From positions 1 to 64,000 of the forward strand of contig NZ_JAKCPW010000011.1 of the NCBI RefSeq assembly GCF_021440085.1: a stretch of 64,000 nucleotides of DNA, read 5' to 3'. This DNA is from Dyadobacter sp. CY261. GTDB lineage: Bacteria; Bacteroidota; Bacteroidia; Cytophagales; Spirosomataceae. Below are positions 9,621 to 18,141 of this stretch, in pieces (the stretch's first letter is position 1; each line of letters begins with the position of its first letter). The position numbers and the translations under genes are program-made. The notes below the pieces were generated by a model that was not told the origin of the DNA, did not search any database, and saw nothing but the letters and a program-made list of their open reading frames with translations.

Positions 9621-10046
9621 TTACGCGACTACTGCTTTGGTGATAGGTCCGTTTCCTTTCAGGTCAAGCGAATACGTCACCTCGCCTTCGTGAGCAGCAG
9701 AAAATGGCGTAAACTGCGTGAGCATAAATTGCGCCTCAAAACTGATATCACCCGTGAGAGCGGTCGTAAAGACTATCGTCAGAAAAGTGCGGTTCAGATA
9801 AGCGTCCGCCAGCTCCGTGATCCCGGTTTTGCCGGCAGCCGTGGCGTAGTTTGTCCGACCCGTCGCTTTGGCCGTGTAGGACCGCAAACCATGAATAATC
9901 TCTTCATAGCCGCCAGAGTCGCGGTCAGTCGCAGGAATATCGGCAGCATTGAAGGCCAACGAAATATCCATCGTGTGCTGAATCTCCTTGTTAGGAGTAC
10001 CCTTCACGAATATTTTCTGAACGGTACCATTGAATTTACCTGCCAT
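9621..10046 (-). CDS. Major tail tube protein
   Basis: This 141-residue protein lies between the tail terminator gene and the chaperone pair, which is the fixed place of the tail tube subunit. The sequence starts MAGKFNGTVQKIFVKG and contains the beta-rich pattern and late segment VTYSLDLKGNGPI typical of TP901-1/phi13-type tube proteins, where subunits form hexameric rings. No sheath gene accompanies it, which points to a siphovirus. The TP901-1 family label is inferred from size, start and gene order. Confidence 0.8.
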   Translation of the reverse strand: MAGKFNGTVQKIFVKGTPNKEIQHTMDISLAFNAADIPATDRDSGGYEEIIHGLRSYTAKATGRTNYATAAGKTGITELADAYLNRTFLTIVFTTALTGDISFEAQFMLTQFTPFSAAHEGEVTYSLDLKGNGPITKAVVA

Positions 10047-10066
10047 TTTAGCTTGTTGTTGAAGTG

Positions 10067-10498
10067 TTAAAGTTGTTCCGTCAAATGCTCTATGACGAGC
10101 ACCTTCTCGTATATGCGCCTGTCTGGCAATTCACTTTTGTAATCCCTGTTGTCGTTGAGCTTTGCGCCCATGATATTGAAGCCCTCCGCCTGAATATTCG
10201 TTGTGCCAGGTGCTGGGATAACCCGTTGAAGGATTTCATTGCCTATCGCATCCGCGAGGTCTGCGCCGCCAAAATCGCCATCAAATGCCGTGAATACCGT
10301 CAAGTGAACTACCGCTGTTCCATCGAATGAATCCCGGGTATTCGTATTGTTGGTACCGATCGAGTTTAGCAGTATATAAGGCTCTAAACTGTCGTAGTCA
10401 GCAGACATATCATAGAAAGTAATCCGTTTGCCATCGACAACCATTCCGTCAAGCAAACTGCAATAACCCACCGTAAGCGGCTTGATAATGTCTTTCAT
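10067..10498 (-). CDS. Tail terminator / tail completion protein (DUF3168-like)
   Basis: This 143-residue protein precedes the tail tube gene and overlaps the stop of the HK97 gp10-like gene by 4 bases. Proteins here cap the growing tail and join it to the head. The sequence shows the mixed alpha/beta pattern of this family, with a central FDGTAVVHLTVFTAF strand pair and a nearby ADAIGNEILQRV helix. It has no signal peptide and no cysteine-based metal site beyond Cys13. The assignment rests on order and size together with this pattern. Confidence 0.7.
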   Translation of the reverse strand: MKDIIKPLTVGYCSLLDGMVVDGKRITFYDMSADYDSLEPYILLNSIGTNNTNTRDSFDGTAVVHLTVFTAFDGDFGGADLADAIGNEILQRVIPAPGTTNIQAEGFNIMGAKLNDNRDYKSELPDRRIYEKVLVIEHLTEQL

Positions 10499-10965
10499 TG
10501 CATTCTAGGGCGTAACTTCTTCATGTTCTCCACAAACCGGTTCCCCTCCTGGATGTAAGCGTCTGCCAAATACGGATGCGCCGGCATTGTACCCTTACCG
10601 TTCACGTAGAACTGAGAGGCGACCATTTCCCATTCGAAGGGCAATTCCTTCACTCGCTTTGCAGCATAGGGGCCGGTACCAAATTCAAGATAAGCGGCAA
10701 AGTGGTCTTTCTGCGTGTTGCCAGCAAAAACAACCGAGGAAATGCTATTGCGGTCATGCACATAGTTGATACTTGACCGGACCGCTGCAATATCTGCCGC
10801 TGTCTCCGCATCGTCGCTGGCCAGTGGTTGAAGCCGGACTTTCGCCAGGGCGACGGTGCGCATTGCGGCCTGCAAAACCTCCTGATTGGCTTTAAGGATC
10901 AAATCCTTTTCCCAATTTTTGATTTTGGCGACGAACGTTTCCAAACCTCCTACCTCGATTTTCAT
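10495..10965 (-). CDS. HK97 gp10-like head-tail connector component
   Basis: The 156-residue protein matches the HK97 gp10 family in size and place. It has a helical N-terminus (about residues 10-60), then the diagnostic middle FAAYLEFGTGPYAAK, then GTMPAHPYLADAY before a final helix. The family's typical 'EFGT' and 'P-A-x-P-[FY]' motifs are both visible. It probably forms part of the neck that joins packaged heads to tails. It overlaps both neighbours by 4 bases, implying translational coupling. Confidence 0.85.
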   Translation of the reverse strand: MKIEVGGLETFVAKIKNWEKDLILKANQEVLQAAMRTVALAKVRLQPLASDDAETAADIAAVRSSINYVHDRNSISSVVFAGNTQKDHFAAYLEFGTGPYAAKRVKELPFEWEMVASQFYVNGKGTMPAHPYLADAYIQEGNRFVENMKKLRPRMQ

Positions 10966-11300
10966 CCCTGCTTTACTTTGGTCATCATAAAAAGAACCAC
11001 CCTATTCCGAGTATCCACCTGCTTGATGTTCTTGATCAGGTATTTCTCCCCTTCAAAAACCACCTGCATATCGGCCGCAGGCACCATTCCCTCTTCGTAG
11101 CGGATCTTCACATCATACAACTGAACAACTGTCAGCTTCTCATTCTCCACGCTGGTAATTGTCTTGCCTGGAACTACGCTGGCCATCAGCTCGAAAGCAA
11201 ATTCGTAATTTCCATTACTGGATCCACGTCCGGTCCTGGTCCTGGTTAAGCCATAAAAAACAAGCAGATCGCGCAACTTTCCCGGATTCATGATGCCCAA
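10962..11300 (-). CDS. Head closure / head-tail adaptor protein
   Basis: The 112-residue product begins with MNPGKLRDLLVFYGLTRTRTG, the pattern of SPP1 gp16-like or phage head-tail adaptor proteins: a Gly-Xaa-Leu-Arg start that leads into a small beta barrel. It has the typical strand order, with a KYLIKNIKQVDTRNRVV segment near the end where the family has a conserved '[IV]-x-x-[IV]-x-[ND]-x-[DE]'-like element. The likely role is sealing the connector after DNA packaging. The start at 11300 overlaps the previous gene by 13 bases; the next ATG (Met4) is also possible. Confidence 0.8.
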   Translation of the reverse strand: MGIMNPGKLRDLLVFYGLTRTRTGRGSSNGNYEFAFELMASVVPGKTITSVENEKLTVVQLYDVKIRYEEGMVPAADMQVVFEGEKYLIKNIKQVDTRNRVVLFMMTKVKQG

Positions 11301-11821
11301 GTGATTCGTCTGTAAGTCGCGCAGGTCTTCATCCAGTTGTTTGGCAAAAGCTGATAACCCGCAGCTCCCGAAACATCGACACCTGTACGCTGCTCGAAAT
11401 TGTCCGTGGCCAGCTTGATAATCGCCAACTGGATATCCTCCGGCACCTGTTCGTAGCCAGCCTCGTAGACGATAACAGTCGGCGCGCTACGGTCGGCTTT
11501 GATATCGGGGAATCCAGGCACCAGCCCTTCGATCGTGTGCGAAGCATCTCCACCGTCTTTATCCTGGACACTGGTAACCGTTTTCACAGGACCATATGGA
11601 ATTTCCACCGTTGTCAGCTCTTCCCAGCGCGCAGTAATGGTAGATGCCACCAGCGTAACGCTAAGGAACTTCTCGACCTGCTTACGGGCTGCGATTATCA
11701 GCGTCTGCAATAGGACATCATGACTGCCGGAACGGATCTCCAAGTGAGCCTTACACAAGTCAAGTGAAACCGGTTCATCGCCGGTCTCTACCCTGTTGTA
11801 TGCGAAACCTCGTGTTACCAT
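11288..11821 (-). CDS. Head-tail connector protein (gp6/phiE125 gp8-like)
   Basis: This 177-residue protein shows the hallmark of this family near its N terminus: EPVSLDLCKAHLEI, followed by LLQTLIIAARKQVEKFL, in which a Leu-x-x-x-Lys-x-x-L motif leads into a helix. The C-terminal helix begins PEDIQLAIIKLATDNFEQR, also typical. Members form the first connector ring below the portal. Its 3' end overlaps the adaptor gene. It starts 6 bases after the small gene upstream. Confidence 0.85.
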   Translation of the reverse strand: MVTRGFAYNRVETGDEPVSLDLCKAHLEIRSGSHDVLLQTLIIAARKQVEKFLSVTLVASTITARWEELTTVEIPYGPVKTVTSVQDKDGGDASHTIEGLVPGFPDIKADRSAPTVIVYEAGYEQVPEDIQLAIIKLATDNFEQRTGVDVSGAAGYQLLPNNWMKTCATYRRITWAS

Positions 11822-11827
11822 TGCAGA

Positions 11828-12064
11828 TTAGGCGCTCTTTTCCTCTTTGGTGACAGTTGCGGCAGGCTTAGCCGCTTTGGCAGGCTTGTCATCGGTGGTT
11901 GCCGGAGCAACTGGCTCGGTGGATTCCTCAATGAGCTCAACAAACCCGCCTTCGGTCAACTCCTCACCACGAGCATTAGCCAATTTAAGCTCTTCGCCCA
12001 CCTCACGGATCGTGAAGTTGTCCAAACGATCACTGAACCTATTGATTACCTTGTAAGTTTTCAT
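11828..12064 (-). CDS. Small phage protein with Ala/Lys-rich tail
   Basis: The 78-residue frame from the ATG at 12064 (MKTYKVINRFSDRLDN) is chosen over an upstream ATG at 12136, because the longer version would run through the terminator hairpin at 12111-12141. The first 50 residues look like a small beta-rich domain (FTIREVGEELKL). The last 28 are rich in Ala, Lys, Thr and Pro and are probably disordered. It sits between capsid and connector genes. Small head decoration or neck accessory proteins are found here in related phages; the function is not established. Confidence 0.65.
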   Translation of the reverse strand: MKTYKVINRFSDRLDNFTIREVGEELKLANARGEELTEGGFVELIEESTEPVAPATTDDKPAKAAKPAATVTKEEKSA

Positions 12065-12110
12065 TGTCAGTCTTATTGATGAAGTATAATATTTCCATTC
12101 AGAAGGGTTA

Positions 12111-12141
12111 AAAGGACGCCTCCCATGTGAAGGCATCCTTT
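12111..12141 (-). terminator. Hairpin terminator or attenuator downstream of the capsid gene
   Basis: On the minus strand an 11-bp stem (AAAGGATGCCT paired with AGGCGTCCTTT, one G-U pair) encloses a 9-base loop and is followed by T residues. It lies 17 bases after the capsid stop and before the next structural gene. It could reduce downstream transcription so that capsid is made in excess. Confidence 0.75.
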
Positions 12142-12157
12142 CGGTTCAAAACTATTA

Positions 12158-13402
12158 TTACGCTGCGGGAGCGACCTGAGTGAAGTCGATCTTACGGAAC
12201 GCATTCGCCCGTTTCAACTGCAATGCCTCGCGAGCCTCCAAACGAATTGTCACAAGGTTTTCAGTGAAGTTGTCGGCATCCTCGTAAGCAAAAGCAATAG
12301 AAAGCGCTTCACGTACGCGGATTTGGATATTATTTGCCGACCAGTCGCCCACGAAACCTTCATTGATGCGCACCGCAGTGCTCATATTGATAGGCACACC
12401 AGCGATAGAAAGAGGCTGCTGCTGATCCGGGACAAACAACATCGGGAAGTTATACTCGCCCGTAGTTGTCTTGTATTTCAACAGCTGGCAATACGTCGAA
12501 GGGCGGATCAGAACCGAGTTCGGATCTTCATCCTGATCCAGAAGCTCAAAGATTGGATTCAGAATCGCCTCGTAGTAATTAGGCATATCGCCGGCAAATA
12601 CCGCAGCGTACTCATTGATCCCTTTGATGTCATTGGATCCACCCACACCGTACAGGAATTTAGCATCCTCAACTTTTAAGAAACGCTCTGTTCCCTCAGA
12701 AAGGAGTGACTGCGTAAGGAAAGTAACATCGGCAATCTCCTGCTTTGACACGCGGTAGAAACCGGCAATGGTGCGAGGGATCAAGTCAACCATTTCGTAG
12801 TTTTCTTCGATCTGCTGCTTTTTGTCACCGTGGTTCACCTGAATGCCGATCTCACCCTCTCCGTGATCCTTGTGCTGTTGATAACGGATTGCATCGCCAG
12901 ACATCGGCAGGATAGGAACAACCGAACGCATGTGCACCTTGCGGCGAGGGCTGGTTACCAATTGCTGATCGAAATCAGGGTTAAACGGAACGGCAAGCCC
13001 TGAAACAGAGTCAGTAAAATTAGCGTTGGTGATAGTGCCAACAGCTTTAATCAAACCGCGCTGCCCCATATCCCAAACAATCTTTTTGCTAGCATTGCGG
13101 TCATCGAAATCGACACCTTCCAAGCCCTTTTTAAGGGTTTTCTCCAAACCTCCCGCATAGCTTTCGGAAACCTCTTTGCCGAAATCAGGACGGTTCAGTT
13201 TTATGATTACCTCCTCGACCTTTTGGCCGAGCTCCTTGATCTTGTCCGGGTTGTCCTTAACCTGGTTCCAAAGGGTGTCAAGCTCTTTCACTTTTTCCAG
13301 AGCGGAAGCATTGGACGTGTGCTTGTCTTCCAAGGCTTTCATGCGAAGATTAATCGCATCACCGATCTCCTGGATCTTTTTTAATTCTTCGTTATCAGAC
13401 AT
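12158..13402 (-). CDS. HK97-family major capsid protein
   Basis: The 414-residue product has the two-part form of HK97-fold capsid precursors. An N-terminal coiled scaffold-like delta region (about residues 1-95, rich in Lys/Glu) is followed by a mature domain. In the latter, FADDSVSG-like and HMRSVVPILPMSG segments, a repeated Asn-His-Gly-Asp pattern, and EARIEAL-type C-terminal strands (VTIRLEAREALQLKR) fit the fold. A protease gene lies just upstream, overlapping by 8 bases, so cleavage of the delta region is expected, perhaps near residue 95-130; the exact site cannot be seen. A terminator-like hairpin follows the gene. Confidence 0.9.
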   Translation of the reverse strand: MSDNEELKKIQEIGDAINLRMKALEDKHTSNASALEKVKELDTLWNQVKDNPDKIKELGQKVEEVIIKLNRPDFGKEVSESYAGGLEKTLKKGLEGVDFDDRNASKKIVWDMGQRGLIKAVGTITNANFTDSVSGLAVPFNPDFDQQLVTSPRRKVHMRSVVPILPMSGDAIRYQQHKDHGEGEIGIQVNHGDKKQQIEENYEMVDLIPRTIAGFYRVSKQEIADVTFLTQSLLSEGTERFLKVEDAKFLYGVGGSNDIKGINEYAAVFAGDMPNYYEAILNPIFELLDQDEDPNSVLIRPSTYCQLLKYKTTTGEYNFPMLFVPDQQQPLSIAGVPINMSTAVRINEGFVGDWSANNIQIRVREALSIAFAYEDADNFTENLVTIRLEAREALQLKRANAFRKIDFTQVAPAA

Positions 13403-14090
13403 TGTGATGAAGTGATTTTTGGAAAATTTCAGAATAACTCAATTTCGGCTTATCCTCCACCACCGGCTTCTGAGTGGTACCAGCCGGCTCAGAAGTGGAC
13501 TTGAAAAACTCACCAAGTTCTTTGTATAGCGGCTCTAACTCCATGAATTTCTCATCGGAGTACTTGCCGGTTTTAAATGCTTTCACAAGGATTTCAAAGG
13601 TTTCTTGCAGGTCAGACAGTGACTTTACACTTACCAATGGCGTCCATTGATTTGCGCCCCAGGCCTGCATGGAAGAGCCCTCCCACATGAACACCTCAGT
13701 AATGATATTGGAGTTGTCAGCCTTCGAAAATGACTGCTTCACCGCCTTTCCACGGAAGGAGTGCTCTTTGATTAGCTTATCCTCGCACATATAGAGGAAA
13801 TCACGGCCATTGGTGTGGCGACCAGCCTTAGAGACATACCTCAACCCAAAATGGTCTTCTTCCAGGGATTGCGGCTCTGCCACCGATTTGGTTTTATCAT
13901 GGTCCATCAAATGGCGGATGCGCTGCGTACCGGATGGGCCATTCTCGGCAATGGTTTTTTGCCACGCTCCTTTGCGGATGATATCACCGTCCGTATCCTT
14001 GAAATCAAAGGACGAAAAATAGCCGGTAACGATGCCTTTCGAAACATCGATATCAGTGATAGACTGGTCTATACTCTTAATCAAGTCCAT
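13395..14090 (-). CDS. Prohead serine protease (HK97 protease family)
   Basis: The family signature is visible: GIVTGYFSSFDFKDTDGD near residue 15, the histidine region IRHLMDHD, and the EHSFRGKAV segment that carries the predicted catalytic Ser. The gene order portal, protease, capsid is standard. The protease matures the prohead and cleaves the capsid delta domain. The ATG at 14090 (MDLIKSIDQS) is preferred because the homologous core starts shortly after it; an in-frame ATG at 14132 would add 14 hydrophobic residues. The C-terminal part from about residue 150 is an Ala/Lys/Pro-containing extension that could act as scaffold. Confidence 0.85.
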   Translation of the reverse strand: MDLIKSIDQSITDIDVSKGIVTGYFSSFDFKDTDGDIIRKGAWQKTIAENGPSGTQRIRHLMDHDKTKSVAEPQSLEEDHFGLRYVSKAGRHTNGRDFLYMCEDKLIKEHSFRGKAVKQSFSKADNSNIITEVFMWEGSSMQAWGANQWTPLVSVKSLSDLQETFEILVKAFKTGKYSDEKFMELEPLYKELGEFFKSTSEPAGTTQKPVVEDKPKLSYSEIFQKSLHHNV

Positions 14091-14171
14091 TAAAAACAGT
14101 TGGATTTTCTTGCTGATCGCAAAGATTAGCAACCAAACATGTCAAACTTTAACCGCTTATCTATATACGTA

Positions 14172-15032
14172 TTAAAAAATTGGTTCTTTTGGGAAAATAT
14201 CTTCGTGATCATCAGCAGGTAGGTAGGCAACGCAGCACCGGCAGTTGCAGCACTCCTTTGCGCCGCCGGCCGGATCACCCGGGTGATCCATCAAAGCATC
14301 ACCTACCTTGAATTTATCACTGAACCCGATCGGGTCGGGATTCTTCCAGTGGGTATCGCGAACGCGCGAATCCCTGGTATCGATCCATACCTTTACGAGT
14401 TTGAGACCAGTTTCGATAGCCTGCTGTTTGGCGGCCACATTGGCCACGTAGGTGGATTCAGTTCGGGCAATCAATCGAGCCCTGGCCTCGCTGAACTTGC
14501 CGCCCATTTCATTTTGGATCCTTCGGGCCATAGCGCTCGGCCTGACCTCTTCCTTTACTGCACGACCGAGGACAGCGCGGAGTTTCTTTTTAAGCGTATT
14601 GGCAATGCTGGTTACACGGCTTGCTACGTCCAATCCATACACCAGGTTCTTTAATCGTTGCAGCCAAGCCGGATTGAAGAAACCAGCACCAAAGCCAGCA
14701 TCGGCAGAGGCCGCGGCGACTGGCTTCAAATCTATCGGAGGCAATCCCCGGTCTTTTTTCTTACGCTTATTGAATTGAGCCTGGCACCACGCCTTGTGCG
14801 CGGTACCGACATAATAGTAAAACTCGATAAAGGCCTGCTCAATAAACGGGCGACTAATCAGCACATCCACCGAGGCCAGAGCAGCCGCAGCGCCTTGCTG
14901 GGAAGCCAATTCGATAACCGGCTTTAACGTCTCAGCGATCGCACGACGAAAATGCACGACGCCATTGCGCTCGTACTTCGCATTCTCCCGGGCATACCTA
15001 CGCCAATAATCCCTACGTTCGTCGTTTGTCAT
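14172..15032 (-). CDS. Phage head morphogenesis protein (SPP1 gp7 / Mu gpF-like)
   Basis: The conserved C-terminal module is clear. An ARLIARTESTYVANVA helix precedes KVWIDTRDSRVRDTHW and then a Cys-rich end (ECCNCRCCVAYL), matching the 'D-x-R-[TV]-R-x-x-H' and 'N-C-R-C' pattern of the gp7/gpF minor head proteins. These bind the portal and help head assembly or DNA exit. The start at 15032 (MTNDERR) is chosen because its ATG overlaps the preceding stop as TAATG; an ATG 9 bases upstream is the alternative. Confidence 0.88.
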   Translation of the reverse strand: MTNDERRDYWRRYARENAKYERNGVVHFRRAIAETLKPVIELASQQGAAAALASVDVLISRPFIEQAFIEFYYYVGTAHKAWCQAQFNKRKKKDRGLPPIDLKPVAAASADAGFGAGFFNPAWLQRLKNLVYGLDVASRVTSIANTLKKKLRAVLGRAVKEEVRPSAMARRIQNEMGGKFSEARARLIARTESTYVANVAAKQQAIETGLKLVKVWIDTRDSRVRDTHWKNPDPIGFSDKFKVGDALMDHPGDPAGGAKECCNCRCCVAYLPADDHEDIFPKEPIF

Positions 15033-15412
15033 TACAACCACACTTGAAGCATTGAGGTAATCCTCAGCTCTTTATATTCTTCTCGCCATTCGCCCACAGT
15101 CCAGCGGTTATTGATCACGCCATTATGATAAATCCACACAAACCACATGTTCTTTTGATCGCTCGTAGTTCGTAAAAGGCACGGCTTATCTGTTTGGGAA
15201 TCAAATTTTACCCAACCCTCGGAAGTGTTGAAACCCAGCTTTTTAAACGCCTGCACAAATTCAGGCCCTCGCCATAAATCCTTTTTGGGACAAGCAGCCA
15301 ATAGTTCACTTGCAGGAAGCCCAGTCAGTACACCGATGTAATATCGGTTATCTCGCTCCGGACGATTCCAGTCGAGCTCATAAGTCCCCGATGAGAATTG
15401 ATTATTATTCAT
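15032..15412 (-). CDS. Hypothetical phage protein after the portal
   Basis: This 126-residue frame starts at the ATG at 15412 (MNNNQFSSGTYELDW), inside the last codons of the portal gene, and ends at the start of the head morphogenesis gene. Longer readings of the frame run through the portal gene and give an unnatural Arg-rich sequence, so this start is preferred. The product is Trp/Tyr-rich and contains a likely compact alpha/beta domain. No motif is recognised. The position suggests a small accessory of head assembly. Confidence 0.7.
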   Translation of the reverse strand: MNNNQFSSGTYELDWNRPERDNRYYIGVLTGLPASELLAACPKKDLWRGPEFVQAFKKLGFNTSEGWVKFDSQTDKPCLLRTTSDQKNMWFVWIYHNGVINNRWTVGEWREEYKELRITSMLQVWL

Positions 15413-16847
15413 CGCCCTGATCCAGGTTATCGTAATTATTGCCCGGATTACCATGGAAGCTTTCCAGACCCAGGTCATCCAATACCTTCTTACCGCTATT
15501 GACCAGTATCTTGTTATTATTCTCACCCTCCTGAGCACCCCAGCCCATCGCCTCACGGTTTTCATTTGCCGTAAGCGGAACAAGATCAAGCCATTTCGCC
15601 TTCTTCTCGCTGTCCTCCTGCAATTCTGCAAAATGGTCGTAGTTCACACCAATTACCAAACCACCAGTATCATCATGTGAGGGCAGGTACCAGGTATTCA
15701 ATGAATCGCACATTCCTTCAAGCTCCGGCACTACCGCATCTGTAAAACTGGATTTCCTTGCCTCAGCGACGTTATTAAAAGTAGACTGCTCCGACCATCC
15801 GAATATTTCCGGCTTTACGTGCCAAGCTGCACAAAAATCTATTTTGGTCACACTTTGAGATTGAAGCAACCCCAGATCCTGAGGAGAAAAACCAAGGCGA
15901 AGAGAACCAAGTGGCACGTCATTGATCATGATACTACCCTGCTTCGACTCATTGATCTTTCTGTTCCATGCGTCGCGCGTCTTTTGGAACATCTCGTAAT
16001 TGACAGCTGCATACTCAGGAAGCGCAGCAGGAAAAACAATATCTCGGATACCCTTTTGCGCATAAATCTCCGCCTCTGTCAATGTACCCTCGTTGTGCTT
16101 TTTAAGAATCGCGCGCAATGCATGCAAGCGGGACAATCCGTAAAGGAACTGCGTTTCGGTCGTGTAGATCGGTGAGAAATTGCGGAGACTGCACACGTTC
16201 GCCGCATCAATCTCTACTTCGGGATTTGTCCGGAGAAACCACTTACTGACAGGATTTGTCACACCGCCCGATTTAGCTACCATGTGATGCGCCGGCGGTA
16301 GATATATCTCGCGAATCTTTCCTGTCGTCGGGTCATCAACACTGCCAGCACGCACGCCCATCCAGTGGCCCGCACCAATAATATCCTTGTACATAATCGT
16401 ACCGTAGGCGAATTCAGCCCAGGACATTATAGGATTTGGCCGATCAAATATTTTAGTGATCTCTGGCCGGTCTACCTCAACCATTGCCGACTTTTGAAGG
16501 ATCCTTACAGCTGACATACTCTCAGGCGTAGCACCTTTCAAAAGGTTGCGCATTTGCTTGTACATCTTCTTATCGCGCACCTGGTACAAAACAAATGGGG
16601 CCATTGCGATCTTCTGGCACTTCCAGTCCTGTATCGTAAAAACGGCATGGTTCCCGAGGAATCCTTTGTTAAGAAACTCCTCGCCCTCTGCATTGTACAT
16701 GACCACCTGCCCATTCGGCTGCCACTTTAATAGCATTTCCATTGGCCGGCTTGCCAACGGCGAAGCATTGACACGGATCGTGTCCTGCTTCGCCTTCCAA
16801 ATATCGAATACTCCCATTTTGTTGATGATTTTAGTCTCCTCGACCAC
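15405..16847 (-). CDS. Phage portal protein (HK97 family)
   Basis: The 480-residue product sits between terminase and protease genes. It has portal-type features: an N-terminal small beta region, IMSWAEFAYGTIMYKDIIGAGH in the stem/clip region, and a long C-terminal helix zone with KIDFCAAWHVKPEIFGWSE, where portals carry a helix followed by 'G-x-x-P'-like sequence. Twelve copies form the DNA entry ring at one capsid vertex and dock the terminase. The C-terminal 60 residues are rich in Asn/Gly/Asp and probably flexible. It overlaps the terminase end by 17 bases. Confidence 0.88.
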   Translation of the reverse strand: MVEETKIINKMGVFDIWKAKQDTIRVNASPLASRPMEMLLKWQPNGQVVMYNAEGEEFLNKGFLGNHAVFTIQDWKCQKIAMAPFVLYQVRDKKMYKQMRNLLKGATPESMSAVRILQKSAMVEVDRPEITKIFDRPNPIMSWAEFAYGTIMYKDIIGAGHWMGVRAGSVDDPTTGKIREIYLPPAHHMVAKSGGVTNPVSKWFLRTNPEVEIDAANVCSLRNFSPIYTTETQFLYGLSRLHALRAILKKHNEGTLTEAEIYAQKGIRDIVFPAALPEYAAVNYEMFQKTRDAWNRKINESKQGSIMINDVPLGSLRLGFSPQDLGLLQSQSVTKIDFCAAWHVKPEIFGWSEQSTFNNVAEARKSSFTDAVVPELEGMCDSLNTWYLPSHDDTGGLVIGVNYDHFAELQEDSEKKAKWLDLVPLTANENREAMGWGAQEGENNNKILVNSGKKVLDDLGLESFHGNPGNNYDNLDQGDE

Positions 16848-18141
16848 CGACTACTTTTATACTTAATGTGCTGAAAACCACGTAGCGGATCGCATCTATA
16901 AGGTGGTTCCACGCGTCAACCGGTGTTTTTGACTTCTTATCGTGCCACACATAATTGTTCAATTCCTTGATCAGGTTGAGGCTGGACGGATCAATCACAA
17001 GCTCATAATCCAACATCATTGCAATACCTGCCGTCAAGCTACCAGGCGGTTTCAATGCCTCCCGGATATTTACCCCGCCTTCCCTGACCTCGACGATCAA
17101 CCGCGGTTCCGCGCTATCTGCATAGATCAGGCTACCATTGGTGAGCTGCTTATTCTTGTTGATGATCTGGCTGGTCCGCAGTCCAGGCTCATACAACAGC
17201 TCCTTGCAAAATATCTTCTTCCTTCCCCTGTCAATGCTTACCCTTACCAGTGTGGTAGGATCGGAGCTGAACCCGTAATCCTGACCAAAAATCGATGGCG
17301 CAATCTCCTGGAATGCTCCGATAGACCAGTTCTCAAAGACAACACCTTCCGCTTTCGCCAGCCAACCACCAAGGATCGTATACTTGAAGTAATTGGCCTT
17401 CTTCCTTATCAGAGGATCACAATCGATCTGCTCCCTTGGCGTCAGGCGGCTGTAATATTCATACGCCTTCCGCTTGTCTTCAAAGTCGATCCAGTTGGCG
17501 TCATCGATGTACTCCCGCTCGATATCCAGGTATGTCGAATGGATGTAGAGTACCTCGTCCTTGATTCCATTGAAGCCTTCCGGAACACCTCTACTTTCAA
17601 AGAACTCTTCGTAAATCCAGTGCTCCTTAGTAGTCGGGTTCAGGATCAGGATATTCAGGTTCCGGACATCCTTTGCCCTGATCGACTTTGTAATCTTGTC
17701 CCAACTCTTAAAATCCGGCATCTCCTCTGCCTCTTCCAGGATAAAAACCGAGAAGTTTTTCAAGGATTTCAGGTTCGCCGTCTGGTTCCCCGAGCTGGTT
17801 TTAATCCCCTTGAAAACGATCTTACTCTCATTTGAGGCGCCAGATATCCGGTCTTTCCTGACCACAAATGCCTGAGGGCAATTCAGTATCCCGATTTTCT
17901 CTTCGAATTCAGGAATGATAGAATCCTCAGCTGAGGAAAGCGTGTACCGTGTGTATAGTATCCTGTGGTTGTAATCCTTTGCCGCAACACATGACCACGT
18001 ACCAACAGCAAAAGACTTTTGCGAGTAGCGCCCACCGGTAATAATAACCTTGTTTACCCGGGAAAGCGCGCTACCAGGCTTAGCGTCTAACCATCGAAAA
18101 AGTGGATCATACTTTTCACTCAGTACTACTTGCTTCGCCAT
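16831..18141 (-). CDS. Phage terminase large subunit (PBSX/Terminase_3-like)
   Basis: The 436-residue protein has an ATPase half with a Walker A-like GGRYSQKS near residue 37 and a Walker B FILEEAEE near 135-140 in which the acidic pair is present. The second half is a nuclease domain with GQDYGFSSDPT (first catalytic Asp), LIYADSAEP (second) and NHLIDAIRY (third). This is the typical order of the motor that pumps and cuts phage DNA. The gene overlaps the small subunit gene by 26 bases and the portal by 17, so the three are coupled. Confidence 0.93.
   Translation of the reverse strand: MAKQVVLSEKYDPLFRWLDAKPGSALSRVNKVIITGGRYSQKSFAVGTWSCVAAKDYNHRILYTRYTLSSAEDSIIPEFEEKIGILNCPQAFVVRKDRISGASNESKIVFKGIKTSSGNQTANLKSLKNFSVFILEEAEEMPDFKSWDKITKSIRAKDVRNLNILILNPTTKEHWIYEEFFESRGVPEGFNGIKDEVLYIHSTYLDIEREYIDDANWIDFEDKRKAYEYYSRLTPREQIDCDPLIRKKANYFKYTILGGWLAKAEGVVFENWSIGAFQEIAPSIFGQDYGFSSDPTTLVRVSIDRGRKKIFCKELLYEPGLRTSQIINKNKQLTNGSLIYADSAEPRLIVEVREGGVNIREALKPPGSLTAGIAMMLDYELVIDPSSLNLIKELNNYVWHDKKSKTPVDAWNHLIDAIRYVVFSTLSIKVVGGRGD

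Noticed and set aside
12064-12136. Upstream start for the 11828 gene at 12136
   Set aside because: It would place the terminator hairpin inside the coding region and adds an unlikely N-terminal sequence.
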